A stretch of 11,626 bases of DNA, taken from positions 1-11,626 of the forward strand of contig JAICKM010000142.1 in NCBI GenBank assembly GCA_025927935.1, written 5' to 3'. Of this stretch, positions 1 through 6,650 are shown in pieces. The notes below the pieces were generated by a model. The model was not told where the DNA came from and did no database searches. It saw nothing but the letters and a program-made list of their open reading frames with translations. The position numbers and the translations under genes are program-made. Within the stretch, counting starts at the first letter, position 1; each line of letters begins with the position of its first letter. The stretch is from Chloroflexia bacterium. GTDB lineage: Bacteria > Chloroflexota > Chloroflexia > QHBQ01 > JADMIH01.

Positions 1-579
1 CAGTACGATCAGCATGCCGGGCAGCGCGGTGCCGGTGATCACCTGGCGCACATCATCGCCGCTCCAGTTCAGCAGCGCCAGGGCCAGGAACGGCCCTGCT
101 GTCGCGCCCGCCGTGTCCAGCACGCGGTGCAGGGCAAAGGCCGCCGGGCGCTCCGCCGGGGCCACCGATTGGGCCAGCAGCGCATCACGGGGGGGGGTGC
201 GCAGCGCGCGCCCCAGGCGGTCGAGGGCGACCAGGCCGAGCGCGGCCAGCGGTCCCGCGGCCAGGGCCAGCAGCGGTTTGGCCGCCTGCGAGAGCGCGTA
301 GCCGCCCAGCAGCGCGGGCAGGCCCCGCCGCCACCGGGACGGCAGGCGGTCGGTCGCCAGCCGCACCAGGCTACCGCCGCCCAGCAGGATGCCTTCAATG
401 AGGCCGGCCAGCGGCAGCGGCGTGCCCAGCACGCCGACGAGGAAGAAGATGCGCACCGGCGCGATCATCTCGCTGCTGAGGTCGGTGAGCAGGCTCACCA
501 GGCTCAACGCGAGGAGATTGCGGCTCCCCCCGGCGAAGCGTAACGCGCGGGGCGGAGCGGGAGCAGAGGTCGGATCCAT
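1..579 (-). CDS. MFS transporter, N-terminal part (runs off left edge)
   Basis: The first 193 codons of a major-facilitator-superfamily permease are visible, reading leftward without a stop to base 1. Predicted membrane segments lie at about residues 22-38, 43-65, 87-105, 107-120 and 157-170. The strongest family signature is DRLGRALRTPPRDALLA at about 120-136, the charged cytoplasmic loop, followed by LHRVLDTAGATAGP at about 150-163, which resembles the LHRxLDTxGAxxGP signature of a bacterial MFS subgroup. ATG at 579 is the first methionine; it lies about 35 nt downstream of the predicted start of transcription and has no strong Shine-Dalgarno sequence. A run of nine C residues on the coding strand (in codons for RTPPRD) keeps the frame. 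The substrate cannot be told from this half. The gene is divergent from the toxin-antitoxin-like pair. The MFS assignment is confident; the remainder is outside the window. Confidence 0.85.
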   Translation of the reverse strand, partial: MDPTSAPAPPRALRFAGGSRNLLALSLVSLLTDLSSEMIAPVRIFFLVGVLGTPLPLAGLIEGILLGGGSLVRLATDRLPSRWRRGLPALLGGYALSQAAKPLLALAAGPLAALGLVALDRLGRALRTPPRDALLAQSVAPAERPAAFALHRVLDTAGATAGPFLALALLNWSGDDVRQVITGTALPGMLIVL

Positions 580-620
580 GACACCACCGGCAGTCGAAAT
601 TCGCGCAACGCGCTAGCGGC

Positions 621-650
621 ATTATACGCCATGCTGCCCCGATCAACCAA
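621..650 (-). promoter_or_regulatory. Sigma70-type promoter for the MFS gene
   Basis: On the minus strand, TATAAT (621-626) is preceded by TTGGTT (645-650) with an 18-nt spacer. Transcription would start near 614, giving a leader of about 35 nt before the ATG at 579. The -10 box is a perfect consensus and the -35 box is partial. It lies back to back with the plus-strand promoter at 671-700. Confidence 0.55.
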
Positions 651-670
651 ATGCGGCCAGCGCGGGCGGA

Positions 671-700
671 TTGACGCCTGCCGCCCGCGCGGAGTATACT
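671..700 (+). promoter_or_regulatory. Sigma70-type promoter for the DUF433/DUF5615 pair (leaderless)
   Basis: TTGACG (671-676) and TATACT (695-700) are separated by 18 nt, five of six consensus bases in each box. Only seven bases separate the -10 box from the ATG at 708, so the expected start of transcription coincides with the start codon and the message would be leaderless. No Shine-Dalgarno sequence is present, which agrees with that reading. Confidence 0.65.
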
Positions 701-707
701 GATTCCC

Positions 708-940
708 ATGCAACCACTATTGGCACGCATCACCATCGACCCAGCCATCTGCCAGGGCAAGCCCTGCATTCGCGGGCTGTGCTATCCTGTTGAGACGATC
801 CTGGAACTCCTGAGCGCGGGATGACCACAGAGGAAATTCTGGCCGACTATCCGGATCTGGAGCGGGATGACATCCTGGCGGCGCTCAGCTTTGCCGCACA
901 ACTCAGCCGGGTCAAGCGTCTCGATCTTGTCACTCCATGA
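708..940 (+). pseudogene. DUF433-family antitoxin, frame broken by one missing base
   Basis: Two overlapping reading frames together spell a typical DUF433 protein. Frame one (708-824, 38 codons) gives RITIDPAICQGKPCIRG and ends ...LLSAG with TGA at 822-824. Frame two begins at ATG 821 inside that stop (ATGA) and gives MTTEEILADYPDLERDDILA, ending at 938-940. Shifting by -1 at 821 restores the canonical AGMTTEEILADYP junction, so one G appears to be missing from the run at 818-820. DUF433 proteins are small DNA-binding antitoxins that normally pair with DUF5615 PIN-like toxins, and such a gene follows immediately with another ATGA overlap. The break could be a real mutation, a sequencing error, a -1 frameshift site, or a split into two coupled peptides. 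The family assignment is firm; the state of the gene is not. Confidence 0.75.
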
Positions 941-1290
941 ACTTTGTGGTTGATGTCCAACTCGCCCGTCGCCTGATCCCCCTCTTGCAGCAGGCCCGTC
1001 ATGACGCAGTCCACACCCTGGATCTCCCTCAAGGGAATCGCACTTCGGATGCCGAAATCAACGAGATAGCGACGCGTGAACAGAGGGTAGTAATCACTAA
1101 GGATGCCGGTTTCGTCAACTCGTTCCTGGTGTTCGGCAAGCCCGATAAGCTACTTGTGGTATCTACCGGCAATATCACCAACGCGGATTTGCTGAATCTC
1201 TTCAGGAAATATTTGCCCCAAATTGAGACTGCCCTCCAGCCCCATCGCTACGTCGAGTTAACCCGCACAGCCTTGCTGATTCATCGTTGA
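937..1290 (+). CDS. DUF5615 PIN-like toxin-type protein
   Basis: This 117-residue protein matches the DUF5615 (Mut7-C-like PIN) family. It opens with NFVVDVQLARRLIPLL, carrying the first acidic residue D6, followed by SDAEINEIATREQRVVITKDAGF with D38/E40 and D56; these are the positions expected for PIN-fold metal ligands. PIN-fold members are usually RNases, and DUF5615 genes are typically found beside DUF433 antitoxins, as here. The ATG at 937 overlaps the upstream TGA (ATGA), so translation is probably coupled to the antitoxin frame. Codon use is less GC-biased than in the neighbouring genes, which agrees with a mobile toxin-antitoxin module. If the antitoxin frame is truly broken, persistence of an intact toxin suggests that this toxin is weak or that the antitoxin is still made. 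RNase activity is inferred from the family. Confidence 0.8.
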   Translation: MNFVVDVQLARRLIPLLQQARHDAVHTLDLPQGNRTSDAEINEIATREQRVVITKDAGFVNSFLVFGKPDKLLVVSTGNITNADLLNLFRKYLPQIETALQPHRYVELTRTALLIHR

Positions 1291-1323
1291 TCCCCACATA
1301 GCGCCGCCCGCCTAGCACCAGAG

Positions 1324-1353
1324 TTGAACCGGGGCGAGAGCCTGTGGTATAGT
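1324..1353 (+). promoter_or_regulatory. Sigma70-type promoter for the NHL-propeller gene
   Basis: TTGAAC (1324-1329) and TATAGT (1348-1353) lie 18 nt apart. Transcription would start near 1360, giving a leader of about 20 nt before the ATG at 1381. This placement argues against the in-frame TTG at 1324, which is part of the -35 box, being the start codon. Confidence 0.55.
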
Positions 1354-1380
1354 GATGCGAAACGCGGCACATCATGCGCC

Positions 1381-2829
1381 ATGGATAGATTCGTCATGCA
1401 AGTTCGTCGCAAACAGGTCATATTGAATGAGCCGCCCCAGGCGCGGGCGGACGCCCGGCGCCCGCCCGCGCCGCCCGCGCCCACCGCGCCGGACGAGTCG
1501 CGCCCCATGCCTTATGACTGGGTCCTGCTCGCCGGCCTCGCCGCCATTGTCGCGGTCATCGACCCCATCGTCATCAACCTGCAACATCATATCGAACTGA
1601 GCCTGCTCATCCTCGCCGCGGGCGGCGGGTTATTGTGGTGGGGGCTGCGGCGCGAACGCCGGGTGGCCGTCTGGGGGGGCGCGGCCATCCTCTGGGCCGG
1701 CGTCATCGCCGGGATCGCGACGCAGATCGCGCCGCTCGGCGTGGCGGCGGGCACCATCTGGGCGCCACGGGGCGCGCTGCTGGTCGCGGCGCTGCTCGGC
1801 TGGCTGTTGGTGCGCGAGCTACCCCGCGCGATCTGGCGTGGGGTACTGGCCCTGGCCGTGCCCACCCTGGCTGTGCTGGCCTGGCTCTGGTGGACGGCGC
1901 CCGCGTTCGCCCGCGCCGCCGAGATCTACTGGCTGGCCGCCGACTCGCGCGGCAACATCTACGCCAGTGACGACACGGACGGCGTAGTCTGGCGCTTCGA
2001 CAGCACCGGGCATGTGCTGGGCAAACTCTGGCCGCACTGGGCCAAGCCCCCCGGCACGCCCGGCCCCGGCTACCAGCCCGCGGGCATCAGCGCCACCGTG
2101 CTGGAGCCGTTCGCTCGGCGGACCGCCGTGCCCGTTGGCCCCATCGTGCGCCACTTTTCCTTCTGCGGCATCACCATCGGCCCGGAAGATGGTCTCTACA
2201 TGGTCGATCTAGACACGTTGCAGATTCTCCACTTCGACCGCGACGGCCAGTTGCGCGATTCCTGGCCGCTGCCCGCGGGCTATGTCCCGGCCCAGGGCTG
2301 TATCGCCGCCGACGCCCAGCACCTCTACCTGGCCGATCTCCGGAGCATCATCCACGTCTACGATTTCACGGGCCGGGAGCAGACCCAATGGCCGGTACCG
2401 CAAACGCCGCACGGCCTGGCGACCACCCCGGACGGCCGGTTGCTGGTGCTGCACGAGCGCAGCGTCTCGTTCCTCCAGCCGCCCACGGGACAGGTGGTCC
2501 ACGAATGGACGCTCCCGCCGTCATCCGGCGTGCTGCTGGCCGCCTACCAGACCGTGACGGTACGCCATAACGGCGAAGTCCTGATCACGGACTACAACGC
2601 CAACATGATCGTGCGCTACGCCGCCGACGGCACGCCGCTGCCGGCCTGGGGCGGACCGGGCACCCAGCCGGGGCAATTCGCGGCGCCGGCGGGCATCACC
2701 GAAGATCCGCAGGGACGCGTTTACGCGGCGGACTCCACCCACCATGTGATCCAGCGCTTCCAGGGCGACGGCCAGGTGGACGTTGTCTGGAGCGCATCGG
2801 CGGACGATCCCATCGAAGCCGGCGAATAA
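1381..2829 (+). CDS. Membrane-anchored NHL-type beta-propeller protein
   Basis: The 482-residue product has a Pro/Arg-rich cytoplasmic N-terminus (about 1-44) and five hydrophobic segments at about 47-67, 73-89, 95-115, 131-144 and 152-172. A soluble region from about 181 to 470 is built of repeated strands typical of NHL/SMP-30-type propellers. Examples are the NIYASDDTDGVVWRFDSTG blade (192-210), GLATTPDGRLLVLHERS, and the last blade with GQFAAPAGITEDPQGRVYAA, which is a classic NHL motif. NHL propellers bind proteins, RNA or small ligands; no catalytic residues can be identified. The orientation of the propeller depends on whether the five segments place it outside the cell, which an odd number from a cytoplasmic N-terminus would do. 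ATG at 1381 was chosen because it follows the promoter; ATG 1396 is an alternative. The function is unknown. The gene is monocistronic, bounded by its own promoter and a terminator-like hairpin. Confidence 0.8.
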   Translation: MDRFVMQVRRKQVILNEPPQARADARRPPAPPAPTAPDESRPMPYDWVLLAGLAAIVAVIDPIVINLQHHIELSLLILAAGGGLLWWGLRRERRVAVWGGAAILWAGVIAGIATQIAPLGVAAGTIWAPRGALLVAALLGWLLVRELPRAIWRGVLALAVPTLAVLAWLWWTAPAFARAAEIYWLAADSRGNIYASDDTDGVVWRFDSTGHVLGKLWPHWAKPPGTPGPGYQPAGISATVLEPFARRTAVPVGPIVRHFSFCGITIGPEDGLYMVDLDTLQILHFDRDGQLRDSWPLPAGYVPAQGCIAADAQHLYLADLRSIIHVYDFTGREQTQWPVPQTPHGLATTPDGRLLVLHERSVSFLQPPTGQVVHEWTLPPSSGVLLAAYQTVTVRHNGEVLITDYNANMIVRYAADGTPLPAWGGPGTQPGQFAAPAGITEDPQGRVYAADSTHHVIQRFQGDGQVDVVWSASADDPIEAGE

Positions 2830-2834
2830 CAACG

Positions 2835-2862
2835 CGGCCCCGGCAAGACGTTGCCGGGGCCG
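2835..2862. terminator. Terminator-like hairpin between convergent genes
   Basis: A perfect 12-bp stem (2835-2846 with 2851-2862) closes a GACG tetraloop, just after the NHL-gene stop and 25 nt from the stop of the convergent minus-strand gene. There is no U-tract on the plus side; on the minus strand the following bases are moderately T-rich (CGTTGTTATTC). The position suits a bidirectional transcription end. Confidence 0.6.
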
Positions 2863-2887
2863 TCGGGCAGATGCGCGTAATCAGGCG

Positions 2888-4615
2888 TTAATACTGGTCC
2901 TCGTCGTCGTCATACGCGGCGTGCGCGCCGTGGTCAACCCGCGCCGGCTCATAGGCGGGCCGCCGGTACGCCCCGTGGTCGCCGCCGGCATATACCCCGG
3001 TGGTGCCGTTCAGCGCGGAGGGGCCGGCGGGGCGCACATCCAGTTCGTCTTCCCCTTCCGCCGGTTCCCCCGTATGCAGGGGGCGGGCCGGGGCGCCTAC
3101 CGCCTCGGCGGTGGTGGACTCGGCGTGGGTGTGGGCAGGGGCGTCCGGCGCCGCGCCGTCCGTCCAGTGGTCATGGTCCTCTGCCGTCCACTCGCCGGCC
3201 TCGGCGGCCTCGCGCGGCAACTCTTGCTCGCTGTCGGCGGTATCCTCGTCGCTGGGCGCCGCTTGCCCGGCCAGGGCCTCGGCGACCCAGGGGTGGCCGC
3301 GATCCAGCAGCAGCGTTTCCAGGCTCTGCATCTCGCCGGTCGCCGGGTGGCGGAAGGGCCGCGTGCCGCGCTGGAACAGGCCGCGGTTCACGGCGTCGTT
3401 CACCAGGGCGCGCACTTCGTACATCGGCAGCGGCAGGATGGCCGACGCGGTGAGGTGGCGGGCGATGTACGAGCGGATCATGTAGGCGCTGCGCGCTTCA
3501 AGCTGGGCGATGGTGGTGATGAAGCGGTTGCGCTCGTCCACGGACAGGTCTTCCAGGCTGCTGGGTGCGCCCGCCGGGGCCGACTGCGGCGACTCGCCGG
3601 GCAGCGACACATAGTCCACACCGTCCACCAGGCTCAGGGTGACAATGCCGCGCCGCGCCGCCTCTTGCAAGAACTCCTTGAACTTGAAGAAGCCATACTG
3701 CTCGACGTTGAACTCGCCCAGCCGCCGCCACAGGCCCTCCTGCACGTTGGGGAAAACCAGTTTGCGCCCGGCGGCTTTCAGGTCGCGCACCACATCGACC
3801 AGCGTGCGATACGCCTGATCCAGGTCGCGCGTCGGCTCGCCGAGGGGCAGCTTGGCGGCATAGGTGGGGCCGCGCCCGTTGTAGTGGGCGGTGGGCGCCC
3901 GCCCGACCAGCGCACGCAGATCGCGCACTTCCTGGCGCAGCGCGGTGATCTCGTCTAGCAGTTTGCTGTAATGCGCGCGCAGCCACTCCTGGATATTGGG
4001 TTCTTCGGCGGCGGGCGCATCGGGCTGGCGCTGCACGCCCAGGTAGTGGGCCATGCGCTCGATCTCGCTGGCACGCAGCGGCACCGGGTCGCGGGCGATG
4101 AAGGTGCTCAGGCTCTCCAGGCAGCGGTCGTAGCCGTCGAAGCGCCAGGTGAAGCTGTCGGTCTGCAACTGGCTGTCGGCGTGCGCCACCGGCAGCACCA
4201 GGCGCGGAAAGACGGTCGGAATGTCGGGCCAGACATTATCCGGGTCCTGGATCAGCGCGCGCATACTGCTGAGCCAGGCTTGCATGGTGCGGGCGGTATT
4301 ATAGGCTTGCTGGATGGGGTTCTGGTCGCGCGGGTTCGACACCGGCAGCGGCCGCCACATCCCCGCGCCCTCCTCGTACTCCCAGGGGCCGTTAATGGTG
4401 CCCCGCAACCGGCGGCGCTCGTTCTTTACTTCCAGCATAAAGATACAGGGCTTCGCCGGATCTTCGCGAATGACCAGGAAATCGACCTGGCGCTGCCCCC
4501 GCGGATTAGGAATCTGAAACTCGACGAAAACGTGATAACTGTCGTTTAACCGGCGTAACGCATCCAATAAACCTTTATCGGCGGCCTCATAGTTGCCGAT
4601 GTAGATTTTAGCCAT
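2888..4615 (-). CDS. NERD nuclease-like / LOTUS (OST-HTH)-like fusion protein
   Basis: This 575-residue protein has several recognisable parts. Residues about 7-115 look like a NERD (nuclease-related) domain: QVDFLVI with D45, and FMLEVKN with E62 and K64, form the D...ExK core of PD-(D/E)xK nucleases. Residues about 205-238 (EWLRAHYSKLLDEITALRQE onward) should form a coiled coil. Residues about 262-340 resemble a LOTUS/OST-HTH winged helix: LVDVVRDLKAAGRKLVFPNV, then EQYGFFKFKEFLQEAARRGI and VDYVSLPG. Residues about 355-445 look like a further helical, possibly winged-helix, segment. From about 452 onward the chain is disordered and acidic, ending DDDEDQY. NERD proteins are thought to act on nucleic acids, and LOTUS domains bind RNA, so an RNA- or DNA-processing role is plausible but inferred. 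The start at 4615 has a GAGAGG Shine-Dalgarno sequence about 11 nt upstream. The gene stands alone. Confidence 0.75.
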   Translation of the reverse strand: MAKIYIGNYEAADKGLLDALRRLNDSYHVFVEFQIPNPRGQRQVDFLVIREDPAKPCIFMLEVKNERRRLRGTINGPWEYEEGAGMWRPLPVSNPRDQNPIQQAYNTARTMQAWLSSMRALIQDPDNVWPDIPTVFPRLVLPVAHADSQLQTDSFTWRFDGYDRCLESLSTFIARDPVPLRASEIERMAHYLGVQRQPDAPAAEEPNIQEWLRAHYSKLLDEITALRQEVRDLRALVGRAPTAHYNGRGPTYAAKLPLGEPTRDLDQAYRTLVDVVRDLKAAGRKLVFPNVQEGLWRRLGEFNVEQYGFFKFKEFLQEAARRGIVTLSLVDGVDYVSLPGESPQSAPAGAPSSLEDLSVDERNRFITTIAQLEARSAYMIRSYIARHLTASAILPLPMYEVRALVNDAVNRGLFQRGTRPFRHPATGEMQSLETLLLDRGHPWVAEALAGQAAPSDEDTADSEQELPREAAEAGEWTAEDHDHWTDGAAPDAPAHTHAESTTAEAVGAPARPLHTGEPAEGEDELDVRPAGPSALNGTTGVYAGGDHGAYRRPAYEPARVDHGAHAAYDDDEDQY

Positions 4616-4865
4616 AGAATACGGTCCTCTCTCGAAAAATGAAAATCAAACGCAAAGGTGAAGGTAAAGGTAAATAAACCCGGCGCACGTCCACAAACGA
4701 CGTTCGCGCTGGGTACACCCCCGATCCGCCCAGAGTTGGACATAATCGGCCACCACACAAACGTCCGGCCCGGCACCCGCATCATCCACACCACATCTTG
4801 TGCTACACTGATCTGTTTCTGTTAACCTAGCTCCGGCTGGCCCCACGCGGGCCATACCCGCACGG
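4616..4865 (-). other. Long T-rich untranslated leader of the NERD/LOTUS gene
   Basis: About 250 nt separate the predicted transcription start from the ATG at 4615. The leader contains a 6-bp perfect hairpin (4838-4854, TGGCCC/GGGCCA) near its 5' end. Near its 3' end (about 4635-4678) there is a pyrimidine-rich tract with repeated ACCTTT-like hexamers on the minus strand. No known riboswitch or RNA gene is recognised, and no convincing ORF is seen here. Confidence 0.35.
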
Positions 4866-4871
4866 TGTTTC

Positions 4872-4901
4872 ATTATACATCAGGCTGGATACTCGCGCCA
4901 A
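4872..4901 (-). promoter_or_regulatory. Sigma70-type promoter for the NERD/LOTUS gene
   Basis: On the minus strand, TTGGCG (4896-4901) and a perfect TATAAT (4872-4877) are separated by 18 nt. Transcription would start near 4865. It is the best promoter-like match in the gap between the two minus-strand genes. Confidence 0.5.
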
Positions 4902-4993
4902 TTGATCACCGGCATCGGCAACCTCAGCTATAGCACGCCATCCCGCGCGGAGCGCCTGCGCTACTTCCATACTGTCGCGCTTCAAGGGCCGCG
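4902..4993. other. Intergenic stretch with a possible coding remnant
   Basis: This stretch lies between the zinc-ribbon gene and the promoter of the NERD gene. No complete gene is seen. The plus-strand frame starting at 4902 is open and reads LITGIGNLSYSTPSRAERLR, then YFHTVALQGPRYS, before running antisense into the zinc-ribbon gene. The sequence looks protein-like and loosely recalls the C-terminal region of lipopolysaccharide-kinase-like proteins, but it has no start codon of its own or ribosome-binding site. Confidence 0.2.
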
Positions 4994-5209
4994 CTATTCC
5001 TCATCCACGCGCGGCCACTTCTCGGCAATCTGGCGCAGCTTCTCTTTATCCGAGAGGTAGTTCTCCACATAGCCGCAGTTGGCGCAGACATAGGCGTCGA
5101 GCCGGGCGTAGCTCAAGCCGCCGGTGCGTAAGGTGGTGCTGTAGCCGTTGTTCTCGCGGTCCACATGGACTTCGTGGGACCCGCATTTGGGGCATTGTCC
5201 GTCTTTCAT
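4994..5209 (-). CDS. Small zinc-ribbon protein, function unknown
   Basis: The 71-residue product carries two CxxC knuckles: CPKCGS near the N-terminus and CANCGYVENYL in the middle, the layout of a single four-cysteine zinc ribbon. It ends in the charged KLRQIAEKWPRVDEE. The pattern YVCxxCGYVExYxxDxxKLRxIxxKWPRV is familiar from short hypothetical proteins in several bacterial phyla, but no function is known to me. Although the frame is open up to 5230, the start is placed at ATG 5209 because AGGAG sits five bases before it (5215-5219 on the plus strand). It could bind nucleic acid or act as a protein-protein adaptor; both are speculation. It is transcribed in the same direction as the NERD/LOTUS gene, with a promoter between them. 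Confidence 0.8.
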   Translation of the reverse strand: MKDGQCPKCGSHEVHVDRENNGYSTTLRTGGLSYARLDAYVCANCGYVENYLSDKEKLRQIAEKWPRVDEE

Positions 5210-5230
5210 AGCTGCTCCTGTAAAGCTCAT

Positions 5231-5267
5231 TGTCCTGCTGAATAGTCTGTCAACCGGGATCTGTCTA
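5231..5267 (-). promoter_or_regulatory. Possible promoter for the zinc-ribbon gene
   Basis: On the minus strand, TAGACA (5262-5267) and TATTCA (5239-5244) are 17 nt apart. A perfect TTGACA also occurs at 5248-5253, but no good -10 box follows at the right distance. The left end of the adjacent palindromic repeat abuts this site, so the repeat may have supplied or displaced promoter parts. Confidence 0.3.
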
Positions 5268-5336
5268 GGGAGCGCAGCGCAGAATCTCCGTCTCGCAGGC
5301 GAGAAGACGAGACTCTTCGTTACGCTCAGAGTGACA
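5262..5336. repeat. Palindromic interspersed repeat, unit 1
   Basis: The right arm (5308-5336) reads CGAGACTCTTCG followed by TTACGCTCAGAGTGACA; an imperfect reverse complement forms the left arm (about 5262-5288). Between them lies a small perfect hairpin, TCTCG-CAGG-CGAGA (5291-5304). The arm matches a widespread repeat type whose antisense translation gives the familiar HSERNEESR spurious peptide. It is probably a non-coding, MITE-like or REP-like element. Confidence 0.7.
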
Positions 5337-5345
5337 ATTCACGTG

Positions 5346-5424
5346 TGACGGTCTACTGAACGCAGTGAAGCATCTCGTCTTATTGGGGCACGCGCCGAGA
5401 CTCTTCGCTGCGCTCAGAGTGACA
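5346..5424. repeat. Palindromic interspersed repeat, unit 2
   Basis: The right arm (5396-5424) is identical to that of unit 1 at 27 of 29 positions. The left arm (5346-5377) is an imperfect reverse complement of it, for example GAACGCAGTGAAGCATCTCG. The two arms enclose an 18-nt spacer. The two units are direct copies of the same element, nine bases apart. Confidence 0.7.
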
Positions 5425-5449
5425 CGCTCTCTTTGTGCGCCGCATAGGG

Positions 5450-5455
5450 TATAAT
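5450..5455 (+). promoter_or_regulatory. -10 box of a leaderless promoter for the glycosyltransferase
   Basis: A perfect TATAAT ends seven bases before the ATG at 5463, the same geometry as at the DUF433 gene. No convincing -35 box lies 16-19 nt upstream. Transcription would start at or next to the start codon, and no Shine-Dalgarno sequence is present. Confidence 0.55.
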
Positions 5456-5462
5456 AGCCGCT

Positions 5463-6650
5463 ATGCATGTAGGAATCAACGCGCACCTGCTGGCGTTCAC
5501 CGGGGATTATCGGGCCGCCGGCCTCTCCAAGCATATCGCCGACCTCATCCCGGCACTGCTCGCGCTGGACGACGACACCCGTTACACCATCTATACCGGC
5601 CCCGGCGCGCGCCACCGGCCGCCCGGCTTCGCGCAATCGCGGCGGGCGCGGTTGCGCCAGACCCGCTGGCCCACCTTGCGCCCGGAGCCGCGCATCCTCT
5701 GGGAGCAGACGGTGCTGCCGGTGGCCACCCTACGCGACCGGCTCGACGTGCTGCACTGCCCCGTGCTGATCCAGCCGGTGGTCAGCCCGGTGCCCACCGT
5801 CGTTACGGTGCATGACCTGATCTTTCTGCGCTACCCGGAACGCTTTCCGCGCGCCCAGCGCCTGTATCTCACGACGCTGGCCCGTGCGTCGGCACGCCGG
5901 GCGGGCAGGCTGATCGCCGTGTCGCAAGCCACCCGCCGCGATCTCCAGGCGCTGCTCGGCGTGCCGCCGGAGCGCGTGACCGTCATCCCCAACGGCGTGG
6001 ACCACGCGCGCTACTATCCGCGCCCGCCCGCCGAGATCGCCGCTTTCCGCGCCGCCCACGACCTGCCGGATCGGATGATCCTCTACATCGGCACGCTGGA
6101 GCCGCGCAAGAACCTGCCGCAACTGCTGCGCGCCTATGCCGCCGCCCGCGCCGACCTCGGCGGGGCACGCCTGGTGGTCGGCGGCGCCAAAGGCTGGTTC
6201 TATGACGAGATCTTTCGCGTGGCCCAGGAGCTGGGCCTGACCGGCGGCCCCGACGCCGTGCGCTTCGCCGGCTATATACCGGACGCCGATCAACCCTTGT
6301 GGTATAATAGCGCTACGGCTTTCGTCTATCCATCCGTCTATGAGGGCTTTGGCCTGCCGCCGCTGGAAGCGCTGGCCTGTGGGATCCCGGTTATCGCCGC
6401 GGATCGGTCGGCGCTCCCTGAAGTCGTGGGCACCGCCGGGGTGCTCGTGGACCCCGACTCGGAGACGGCCCTGGCCGCCGCGTTGCGCGCCGTGGTCAAC
6501 GACCCGGCGCTGGCCGCGCGGTTGCGCGCCGCAGGGCCGGCCCAGGCGGCTCGCTTTTCCTGGCCCGCGAGCGCCGCGGCCACACTCGCCGTCTATCGCG
6601 CCGCCGCCCGGCGCACCACCCGTAAGAGAAGGACTGAATCGCACGAATGA
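5463..6650 (+). CDS. GT4-family glycosyltransferase
   Basis: This 395-residue protein has the length and two-domain GT-B layout of GT4 (group 1) retaining glycosyltransferases, which use nucleotide sugars to extend glycans or glycolipids. The N-terminal acceptor domain (about 1-180) contains GLSKHIADLIPALL and TVVTVHDLIFLRYPERFP. The C-terminal donor domain starts with ILYIGTLEPRKNLPQLLRAY (about 206-225), with R215/K216 in the diphosphate-binding position. The E-x7-E motif is EGFGLPPLE at 294-302. IPNGVDHARYYP at about 175-186 links the two domains. GTLEPRKNL followed by a GYIPDADQPLWYNSA stretch is typical of the mannosyltransferase-like subgroup, but the sugar and acceptor cannot be fixed. 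No signal peptide or membrane segment is evident. The start at 5463 follows the TATAAT box directly. The stop overlaps the start of the next gene by ATGA. Confidence 0.9.
   Translation: MHVGINAHLLAFTGDYRAAGLSKHIADLIPALLALDDDTRYTIYTGPGARHRPPGFAQSRRARLRQTRWPTLRPEPRILWEQTVLPVATLRDRLDVLHCPVLIQPVVSPVPTVVTVHDLIFLRYPERFPRAQRLYLTTLARASARRAGRLIAVSQATRRDLQALLGVPPERVTVIPNGVDHARYYPRPPAEIAAFRAAHDLPDRMILYIGTLEPRKNLPQLLRAYAAARADLGGARLVVGGAKGWFYDEIFRVAQELGLTGGPDAVRFAGYIPDADQPLWYNSATAFVYPSVYEGFGLPPLEALACGIPVIAADRSALPEVVGTAGVLVDPDSETALAAALRAVVNDPALAARLRAAGPAQAARFSWPASAAATLAVYRAAARRTTRKRRTESHE

Noticed and set aside
1324..1380. TTG 1324 as the start of the NHL-propeller gene
   Set aside because: The TTG is part of a good -35 box and the added residues resemble no protein; ATG 1381 follows the promoter.
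2783..3958. A 391-codon plus-strand open frame
   Set aside because: It runs antisense to the NERD/LOTUS gene, starts inside the NHL gene and crosses the terminator hairpin; its sequence is low-complexity Arg/Gly/Ala.
4325..4345. A GGTTCGACACC string resembling a tRNA T-arm
   Set aside because: It lies within the NERD/LOTUS coding region and no acceptor, D-arm or anticodon arm can be built around it.
6303..6308. A perfect TATAAT inside the glycosyltransferase gene
   Set aside because: It encodes part of the conserved LWYNSA stretch, has no -35 box at a suitable distance, and no gene starts nearby.
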